From Roseibium sp. HPY-6 (GTDB lineage: Bacteria; Pseudomonadota; Alphaproteobacteria; Rhizobiales; Stappiaceae): 64,000 nt of DNA. Position numbers and translations under genes: made by a program. The stretch is from positions 221,193 through 285,192 of the forward strand of contig NZ_JBEWCD010000004.1 of NCBI RefSeq assembly GCF_040530035.1. The letters are read 5' to 3'. The notes under the pieces are model-generated. The model did not search any database and was not told the origin of the DNA. It was given only the letters and a program-made list of their open reading frames with translations. Shown here one piece after another: positions 58,116-64,000 of this stretch; the first letter of the stretch is position 1; each line of letters begins with the position of its first letter.

Positions 58116-58595
58116 TCAAGACGTGGTAAGCTTGCTAGTCTTGTCAACTTGTGAAAACAAAGAATCGGCAAGCGTCTCACAGACAAAACCATTTTGCAGA
58201 CCGACGAGAGTGAGGGCCAATATGCCTGCGAGGGAAATATTTTCTAGATCGACTGCTTGAAGTAGAACAACATACACAACCGGGGAAGCGAACACACCAA
58301 TCCAAAAATCGATTTGTTTGAAAGCCCCCCGGAGCACAGACCAAATATTCACTTTGGTCTTCCCCCGCGATCTTGCCGCCTTCAGCTCCTTATAGACAAC
58401 TCCCAGAAACACGCCGCCAAGTAACGTAACATATCCATAAGTGAGAAAGGCAATTTGAGCCCCAAGACTCGGGGCACCACCATCTGCCAAAAACAGCGGA
58501 ACGCCGAATACGTAGCGAATGACATAATAGGCCCAAAAGACCAGTCCGAGAATCGCCAGAACACGCGCCATATTAATATTCAGAATCTTACCCAC
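58116..58595 (-). CDS. Small polytopic membrane protein coupled to M48-like gene
   Basis: A 159-residue protein with about four membrane segments (VLAILGLVFWAYYVIRYVFG, LGAQIAFLTYGYVTLLGGVF then LGVV, FWIGVFASPVVYVVLLQAVD, LAGILALTLVGLQNGFV) and a basic cytoplasmic loop. I use a GTG start at 58595 with a strong GGGAGGGC RBS, which overlaps the upstream stop by eight bases; an ATG at 58571 lacks an RBS. Unknown function, likely a membrane partner of the protease-like protein. Confidence 0.6.
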   Translation of the reverse strand: MGKILNINMARVLAILGLVFWAYYVIRYVFGVPLFLADGGAPSLGAQIAFLTYGYVTLLGGVFLGVVYKELKAARSRGKTKVNIWSVLRGAFKQIDFWIGVFASPVVYVVLLQAVDLENISLAGILALTLVGLQNGFVCETLADSLFSQVDKTSKLTTS

Positions 58596-60528
58596 GGTCG
58601 CCCTCCCTAAATACCAAAATTCTGTTGCCGTATTTTCGATACAAGATCCAATCTCCCCTCTCGTTAGAAAGAACTTGCTCCATCTGGCTAAACCCTTGAC
58701 GATTGAGCGGAGCAAGCATCTTCGCGTTAAAATTAATCAGGTAGGCGCCACCCTCAACCAGATTTACAATCATCCTGTTGCCACCTAACAGATGAATACT
58801 TCGTATCGATACGATCTGCGCCAAGCGCGGTTCATCTATTGAAGGTGTAAGGTCGACCGCGGCCCAGGCCGCGGCCTTCATATCTCCAGCATCCAACAAG
58901 TCAAATTCTCTGAAAAGTGGTGATCCCCTTAGGAAAAATGATTTGCCGGCATCGTCTGTGACAAAAGTTTTGGGAGTGATCCGCGCACCGCGAAAGTTCA
59001 TACTTTCGGGAAGGGTTACAGGATCAAAATCTAGCCTGTGAACAGATTGCACGTGGAAGGTTTGTGACAGCAAAATGAGAAAAAGAGCGTTTTCCGCAAC
59101 TACGTGAAGGGCGGGGCTGCCTGCGGCGTCCAAATCAAATCCCACGATACGCAGCGTTGGCTGTGTGGCACGGGCTGCCAACAGGCCGGCGTCCTGAAGC
59201 GCGTCACTGGACAACTCTTGAAGATTAAACGCAGCGGTCTCTTTGTTGCGATTGAGCGTTGCAACATGGTCGACACCCTCCACGCAGAAATATACATACA
59301 CGAACGAGGCAGGCGCTGGCGCTAAGATGATACGCTTCACGCAACTGTTGTCGCCAAACTGTCCGTTGAGAGTTCGTTGACTCAGCACTGCGCCACTTGA
59401 ATTTCGGATTGCTTCTAAGGTTCCTTCTCGTCGCAGCACCAAAGTCTCGCCTGTCGCGCCAGGCCACGCATAGCGGACCGTGGCTTCGCGCTGCGGAGGC
59501 TTGTTTTCTATTCGGATAAGCGTCCCAGGGGAAAGGTCATCAAGATTTCGGGTCAGGACCCCAGTGTTGTCGTTACCAACTATGCTAATGTGTTCATTAT
59601 CAAGAAATGCGAATTGGAATGGGTGTTCCAGCTCTATTTCAGCCGGCTTTAACTCCATCAGCGCGGCCGTTGCGGACATAATGCTTCTGATGACGCGCAG
59701 CTGACGGAGTGCTTCCTGATCATCGAGAATGCGCGCTTCTGCTGCCAACTGATCAAGTAATCGCGACATTCGCCCAAAAAAAGCCGGGTGCGTGTCACTG
59801 CGGGACAAGAGAGGAAATGCATTTTCAAAAACTTCTTCAGATAGAAAAGCAATAGCGTATCCTAGATGGTCCGTGAGACGCTGCAGGGATGTTTCTTCTC
59901 CATCCAACAGCCCGATCATAGAAGAGACCGGTTCGGGAATACCCGCTTGACGGCGGCTGTCTTCAGAACTGTAAAGAGCGCTGAGTATCTTGATAGCAAA
60001 GTCGTCGGCTTCTAATTCTCGCCTGTGCCATAAATCGCCCCAAACCAATATGTCCGGCCAAATAGATCTGTGAAGTTTCCGATGTCCGAATTCGTGCGCG
60101 AGAACGAAATAAGCGTAGACTCTCAAAGGCGTGAGCACGCCCGCGGTTAGAGAGTCCGTAGGATCGGCGAACACTCGTTCAGCGCCAAACCGAAAATAGC
60201 TAGCGTCAATAAAGATGATGTCACTGTGGGAAACGTAGGCAGCATTCCCGACAGGAAATGGTGTATCTGGAACATCCGAAGTTTCAACAATATAGAGATT
60301 TATATGTCGAGCATCATAAGGCGCATTGATCGAAAATGATTTATTCGATCCTGTAACAATTGCCATTTCGCTCAGAAATGCCTCTAGGTTAGATCTTTCA
60401 TCGGAAGTAACCTCATAGAGGCGGCCATCGTATTGAAGCTGGCGAGCGAGCCGAACACTACCATCCGGTGCATAGAACAGGGAGCCCCCCATAAGAGCAA
60501 AGAGGGTGCAAATGAGAAAAAATCGCAT
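58588..60528 (-). CDS. M48-like metalloprotease with C-terminal propeller-like region
   Basis: A 646-residue exported or membrane-anchored protein (MRFFLICTLFALMGGSLFYA). Residues about 130-185 contain FVLAHEFGHRKLHRS (H145, E146, H149) and RRELEADDFAIKIL, the metal-binding pattern of M48-type peptidases. The C-terminal 330 residues (about 310-640) are beta-rich with repeating blocks (FQFAFLDNEHISIVGNDNTG, LVLRREGTLEAIRNSSGAVL and similar) that could form a propeller. No recognised family for the whole. ATG start at 60528, with an in-frame TTG nine bases upstream. Coupled to the small membrane protein gene. Confidence 0.7.
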   Translation of the reverse strand: MRFFLICTLFALMGGSLFYAPDGSVRLARQLQYDGRLYEVTSDERSNLEAFLSEMAIVTGSNKSFSINAPYDARHINLYIVETSDVPDTPFPVGNAAYVSHSDIIFIDASYFRFGAERVFADPTDSLTAGVLTPLRVYAYFVLAHEFGHRKLHRSIWPDILVWGDLWHRRELEADDFAIKILSALYSSEDSRRQAGIPEPVSSMIGLLDGEETSLQRLTDHLGYAIAFLSEEVFENAFPLLSRSDTHPAFFGRMSRLLDQLAAEARILDDQEALRQLRVIRSIMSATAALMELKPAEIELEHPFQFAFLDNEHISIVGNDNTGVLTRNLDDLSPGTLIRIENKPPQREATVRYAWPGATGETLVLRREGTLEAIRNSSGAVLSQRTLNGQFGDNSCVKRIILAPAPASFVYVYFCVEGVDHVATLNRNKETAAFNLQELSSDALQDAGLLAARATQPTLRIVGFDLDAAGSPALHVVAENALFLILLSQTFHVQSVHRLDFDPVTLPESMNFRGARITPKTFVTDDAGKSFFLRGSPLFREFDLLDAGDMKAAAWAAVDLTPSIDEPRLAQIVSIRSIHLLGGNRMIVNLVEGGAYLINFNAKMLAPLNRQGFSQMEQVLSNERGDWILYRKYGNRILVFREGDRG

Positions 60529-60877
60529 TTGTGACAACCAGTTTCTTCAAATGCCCGACTATATCACATCTTCTGGTTTCAATAGAAGTTCGGTTGCTCC
60601 AATGAGAGGTGTGTAGCAAAATGCGCCCAGCTCAAAATATGAGCAGTTCTTTCGTCGCCCGCGGGAGGACATACCAGGTCTCTGGTCCAAGTTGATGCCC
60701 TCCGCGCGACAATCCGTGTGTTTAGTGTTGTCTGTGTTAGGCAATTAGATCGACCAGTGTTTCTCTACGTGACAGACGCGCAGTGGTAGTTAACTCATTG
60801 CAACAGCATTTGATTAATTTGAGCTGTGCTCCGGCCTGTGGACCGGGGCGTGTTTTAGTCAAGCTTTTGAATAATGT
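60529..60877. other. Intergenic with terminator-like hairpin
   Basis: No gene. A stem GCTCCGG (60828-60834) / CCGGGGC (60843-60849) followed by GTGTTTT resembles a plus-strand terminator. The segment also contains the region upstream of the M48-like gene. Confidence 0.4.
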
Positions 60878-61819
60878 TTAATAAGCGTCTACCTTCGCAA
60901 GCGTGTCGGCTCCTGCAATAGCTGAACTCAAGGAAATGTCGGATACTTTGGTGTAAACTTCTGTTGTCGCGATGCTTGCATGCCCGAGAAGACGTTGGAC
61001 AAGTCTTATGTCTACTCCTTCCTCAATGAGCATAGTTGCAGCCGAATGTCGAAAGCGATGAGGTGTGAGATGAGGTTCTATTCGAAGCGACTTGGAAAGT
61101 GATTTCAATCTTTTTCGATATGACTGAGAAGTCAATCGACGCCCTCTCGAGTTGGTAAACAGCCACGCATGTGAGCCAGCGACGTCTAGGCGAACCTCCC
61201 AGAAATGACGAAAATCTGTCAAAAGATTTTCGTTTGCCACATATACCGTTCGCTCCCTATCACCCTTGCCGCGAACACGAATGCGGCTCGCAGCAGCGGA
61301 TACATCAATGACTCTCAAAGAAGTGAGTTCTCCAATACGAAGACCAGTTACAACTAAAAGTCTTGTAACCAAACCAGTGATCTGGATCGCCGAGAACTCG
61401 TTTGAATTGGCCTGTTTCGTAGTAGGGTCCAACTGCACAATGTGGCGAGCTGATTGAAATACAGCGCTGAGTGTGGGTCGGTCGACTGGCCGCGGCAGTC
61501 GTTTCGGCACCTTCATATCCAAACGTAAGCCTTCAAATGGCGACAAGGACTCTGGATCGGCTACTTGAAGCCAGCGAAAGTAAGATCTGAGCGTTACCAA
61601 CCTTCGACGGATGGTCGCCGGGCTTGAGCCTTGCTCTTCGCGAAGATCACATTGGTAGTTGATGATGTCGGAAGCGCAGACGGGACCGGTCAATTTGACT
61701 TTTTGCTTGAACTTCGAAAAGGCAGTCAAATCTTGTCGGTATGCCCTTAAGCTATGTTGGCTTAGCCCCAGTTGTTCGCGGCAATAGAGTTCGAACTCGC
61801 TGATTAGAATGTCGCACAT
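60878..61819 (-). CDS. XerD-like tyrosine recombinase
   Basis: A 313-residue recombinase with the XerC/D layout. The N-terminal core-binding domain (EFELYCREQLGLSQHSLRAY then RQDLTAFSKF) precedes the catalytic domain with LLVVTGLRIGELTSLRV (Arg), VRGKGDRERTVYV (Lys), HLTPHRFRHSAATMLIEEGV (H-x-x-R) and LLGHASIATTEVYTKV (His, Tyr). ATG start at 61819 behind GCGAGG. It may catalyse plasmid or cargo recombination. No att site was identified. Confidence 0.85.
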   Translation of the reverse strand: MCDILISEFELYCREQLGLSQHSLRAYRQDLTAFSKFKQKVKLTGPVCASDIINYQCDLREEQGSSPATIRRRLVTLRSYFRWLQVADPESLSPFEGLRLDMKVPKRLPRPVDRPTLSAVFQSARHIVQLDPTTKQANSNEFSAIQITGLVTRLLVVTGLRIGELTSLRVIDVSAAASRIRVRGKGDRERTVYVANENLLTDFRHFWEVRLDVAGSHAWLFTNSRGRRLTSQSYRKRLKSLSKSLRIEPHLTPHRFRHSAATMLIEEGVDIRLVQRLLGHASIATTEVYTKVSDISLSSAIAGADTLAKVDAY

Positions 61820-62042
61820 GTGTCCTCGCTTCCTATGTCTGGAGCCGTCGCCAAATCCGGCAACTGAAAACCCCAATGCTAGATGCAGAGGATTTCGCTA
61901 AAAAATCTTTTGGAACAGCAGCATACAAACAAAAATGCAAGCGAATTTCGTAGTGACTCCTAGCTCATGCAACTATAGAGTGATACCCGAGTTTAACCTA
62001 GGCAGACGTTTCGAACGGCTGTCCTACTGATAACCGAGAATT

Positions 62043-62747
62043 ATGATGCTTGATTTGGGAATTTTTGCTGCACCATTGGTCAGCTTCCTTGTCGGCGGGT
62101 TCGTAGGTAAAGAATTTTACAGATATCTTGATAAGCCAAAGGTGGTAATCCGAATTCAGCATCAAGTGTTGTTTACGCAACCAGATGGCTTTTTTGTTTC
62201 TGTCAGGATTGCCAATGCCGGAAGGACGGCGGCACAAAACTGCAAAGGCACGATCACGCTATTCGGTATCACCGATGAGCAAATCATTGATCCTCAAGAA
62301 GGCGCCGTAAATGAGAACCTTCATGAGTATCGCGAAGAAAACTATAAGTTTGAAAACCCGCGCCCTCAGTTCATTACAAAAGGCGCCGATTATAAACCGG
62401 TAGACGAACCGCTTTGTTGGGCGGATTTGGGAAACCCTCACCTAGTAGACATAAATCCCGGAACAACCCATAGGCTGGATATCTGTAAATACTTCCAAAG
62501 CGCCGATAATAATTATTTTATCTTTCCGTCTGACAGAGGCTGGAGAAAACTCCGTGTTCGTATCAAGGCGGAAGTCATCAAGGGAAGAATACTAATCTGC
62601 CCAGCAAATGATTTCCCAACAGCTGTTTACTTCGAGTTATCGGTCGAAGACGATGGGAAACCAAACCTGAAAATGACTAAACCTGGTGCTTTTGAGCGGG
62701 TAAAAAATGTATTGTTCCGTTCAAATGCTTTTAGCTCGCAAATCTAG
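62043..62747 (+). CDS. Membrane-anchored hypothetical protein
   Basis: A 234-residue protein with an N-terminal membrane segment (LGIFAAPLVSFLVGGFVGKE) and a soluble beta-rich region holding QPDGFFVSVRIANAGRTAAQ then NCKGTITLF, reminiscent of an immunoglobulin-like fold. Not recognised. Its last 27 bases overlap the convergent glycosyltransferase gene. A GAGAATTATG start context is weak. Confidence 0.5.
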   Translation: MMLDLGIFAAPLVSFLVGGFVGKEFYRYLDKPKVVIRIQHQVLFTQPDGFFVSVRIANAGRTAAQNCKGTITLFGITDEQIIDPQEGAVNENLHEYREENYKFENPRPQFITKGADYKPVDEPLCWADLGNPHLVDINPGTTHRLDICKYFQSADNNYFIFPSDRGWRKLRVRIKAEVIKGRILICPANDFPTAVYFELSVEDDGKPNLKMTKPGAFERVKNVLFRSNAFSSQI

Positions 62748-63977
62748 ATAATGCTGAGCGTAACGCTTCGCAAATTCATCAAAATCGCTTTTCAGCCTAA
62801 ATTGCAGTGTTTTTTCAATAGGTGTTTCAGGCTCTAGATATGCGCTTTCGATAGCATCAGCGCATTGAGTAATACTATTTTTTTCAAAGTATTGAATATT
62901 GAGCGATCCATACTCGATCTCATGATGAGGTGGAATGTTCGAGAGAACTAGCTTTAGGCCCATAGCTGCGGCCTCCCGAATTGATATGCCGTAGGAACAA
63001 TACTGTTCCGGCGAAACTAAAATGTCATGGTTTTGGAACTCAACCTCGATACTGTTCGTTTGCTTTATGTGTACTTCGCTTCGCAGGTTAAGTTTATTTA
63101 AGCGATTTTGAAGTATTTTTGCTTCACCGATGTACCTGTCGTCAGCGCCGGTAAGGGTTGTATTGAATGACCGACCTCGAGACTTGAGCAAGCCCAGGGC
63201 TTCAATTAAAATGTTCTGACCCTTTTGTTGTGGGAATAAACGGGCGGGGAGTAGTATCCTGTTTCCTCGTTTTTGCTTTCTTGAGCCGATGTCTCCAATA
63301 TTTGTCCAAGGCACACCTATTGGGTTAGGAAACACTTCTTGACCGAAATATTTTGAGTACTCTCTTGCATAGTGTCTTGAAGGGGCGAATGTAAACCTCG
63401 GTAGCTTAAGATCTCCGCATTGGATGAATCGGGCCAACTCAGCAAACGCGCCGTCATGCCAAAATGTATCAAGTTCTTCTGGGTTCTCATGAATCGTTAG
63501 GATAGCGTTTTGCGGGATATCGTCGAACAATGACGCTGAGAATGTATTCAGATGGACAATGTCAAATGAGTATTCTTGTAATTGTAATCGAACAAATTCA
63601 TTAAGAGAACGGATGGAATTAATCGTAGAATCTTCTCCATAAAGAATTTCTTTGATTAACTTATTTGGATTATTTTCAAATCCAGTTAGTCTATTCTGAT
63701 AGATTCTTGGAATACACCCAAAAACGTCGACACCTTCGATTTCAGTTTGATAAGTTGTATTTGAGCAAAGTACGAAAACGTCGAATCCATATCGCTTCAG
63801 AGCTTTTGCGGTGTCGATTATGAATCTTTCAGTTCCCCCGACAAAGAGTGTCTTGATCGGCCAGATCGTGTGCAGACAAATTCGCAATGATAATTCTCGG
63901 TTATCATTACACGTTGGCATACGGGAATTGGTCTTGACGTCCTGCTTCCGATGATTAGGACCGTTTGACATGAGCAT
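62721..63977 (-). CDS. GT4-family glycosyltransferase
   Basis: A 418-residue retaining glycosyltransferase of the GT4 (GT-B) type. The N-terminal domain has LHTIWPIKTLFVGGTERFII then DTAKALKRYGFDVFVLCSN. The C-terminal domain contains NRILLPARLFPQQKGQNILI then EAL and the donor-site PEQYCSYGISIREAAAMGLK then LVLSN (E-x7-E). Likely acts in surface polysaccharide synthesis in the cytoplasm or at the membrane. ATG start at 63977 behind ACGAGAAG; the gene is complete within the window. Confidence 0.8.
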   Translation of the reverse strand: MLMSNGPNHRKQDVKTNSRMPTCNDNRELSLRICLHTIWPIKTLFVGGTERFIIDTAKALKRYGFDVFVLCSNTTYQTEIEGVDVFGCIPRIYQNRLTGFENNPNKLIKEILYGEDSTINSIRSLNEFVRLQLQEYSFDIVHLNTFSASLFDDIPQNAILTIHENPEELDTFWHDGAFAELARFIQCGDLKLPRFTFAPSRHYAREYSKYFGQEVFPNPIGVPWTNIGDIGSRKQKRGNRILLPARLFPQQKGQNILIEALGLLKSRGRSFNTTLTGADDRYIGEAKILQNRLNKLNLRSEVHIKQTNSIEVEFQNHDILVSPEQYCSYGISIREAAAMGLKLVLSNIPPHHEIEYGSLNIQYFEKNSITQCADAIESAYLEPETPIEKTLQFRLKSDFDEFAKRYAQHYLDLRAKSI

Positions 63978-64000
63978 CTTCTCGTAAATTGCCAAGCGGT

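Noticed and set aside
1..64000. CRISPR array
   Set aside because: No regularly spaced identical repeats of 25-40 bases with unique spacers were seen; the 8-bp array is contiguous and degenerate.
1..64000. rRNA or tRNA genes
   Set aside because: No conserved rRNA segments or tRNA cloverleaf/TTCRA signatures were noticed; a systematic tRNA search was not possible by eye.

Overview
The window looks like a large conjugative or mobilisable alphaproteobacterial plasmid, probably from the Hyphomicrobiales (rhizobial or Stappiaceae-like). The main grounds are a complete repA-repB-repC replication and partition cassette, Agrobacterium-style DNA-processing genes (VirD4/TraG, a VirD2-type relaxase, an accessory relaxosome protein, VirC1 and VirC2), a MucR/Ros regulator, and the rhizobial plasmid accessory set of DUF736, DUF932, DUF3560, ParB-like and RHE_PE00001-family genes. 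No rRNA or tRNA gene was seen, and no type IV secretion channel (virB/trb) genes lie inside the window. Genus-level assignment is inference.

Layout. 1-5.2 kb is a decayed accessory zone with IS3 and IS5 family transposase remnants, an ATP-grasp gene and a TetR/NTF2-like pair. 5.4-7.9 kb holds a divergent XRE-cupin regulator and a ThDP-dependent enzyme. 8.1-14.4 kb is the DNA-transfer region: traG/virD4, relaxase and mobC-like genes read leftward, virC1-virC2 read rightward, and the oriT lies between them. The oriT has a recognisable nic site, two inverted repeats, and an unusual 27-unit array of 8-bp repeats next to virC1. 14.6-31.8 kb is the plasmid accessory block: two DUF736 genes, a Fic toxin operon, TrbM-like and ParB-like genes, DUF932, a methyltransferase, DUF3560, two TetR/Sel1-type cargo loci, and two families of duplicated non-coding elements whose hairpins are conserved between copies. 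32-34.2 kb has unknown genes, one with an RNA polymerase alpha-CTD-like tail. 34.5-38.5 kb is repCBA (leftward) with a candidate antisense RNA and RepA operators, followed by mucR.

39.8-47.4 kb holds a 1047-residue orphan protein, then a small AT-rich cargo block between a decayed and an intact tyrosine recombinase gene; a lox/dif-like core site sits just upstream of the intact one. 47.6-48.7 kb is an RHE_PE00001 gene. 49.2-60.5 kb looks like a defence or stress island: an SbcC/Rad50-like and SbcD/Mre11-like pair, a bacterial ubiquitin-like operon (multiubiquitin, ThiF/E1, DUF6527), a divergent RHH-GNAT-XRE-ImmA operon sharing its promoter region, and a membrane-linked M48-like protease pair. 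60.9-64 kb has an XerD-like recombinase, an anchored unknown protein and a GT4 glycosyltransferase.

How it works together: RepABC maintains the plasmid. The relaxase, MobC-like protein and VirD4 act at oriT, with VirC1/VirC2 probably acting on the 8-bp array. The MucR-like protein, the RHH regulators and the structured leaders are candidate control points. The remainder is cargo, of which the ubiquitin-like locus and the unexplained structured repeats are the most interesting.
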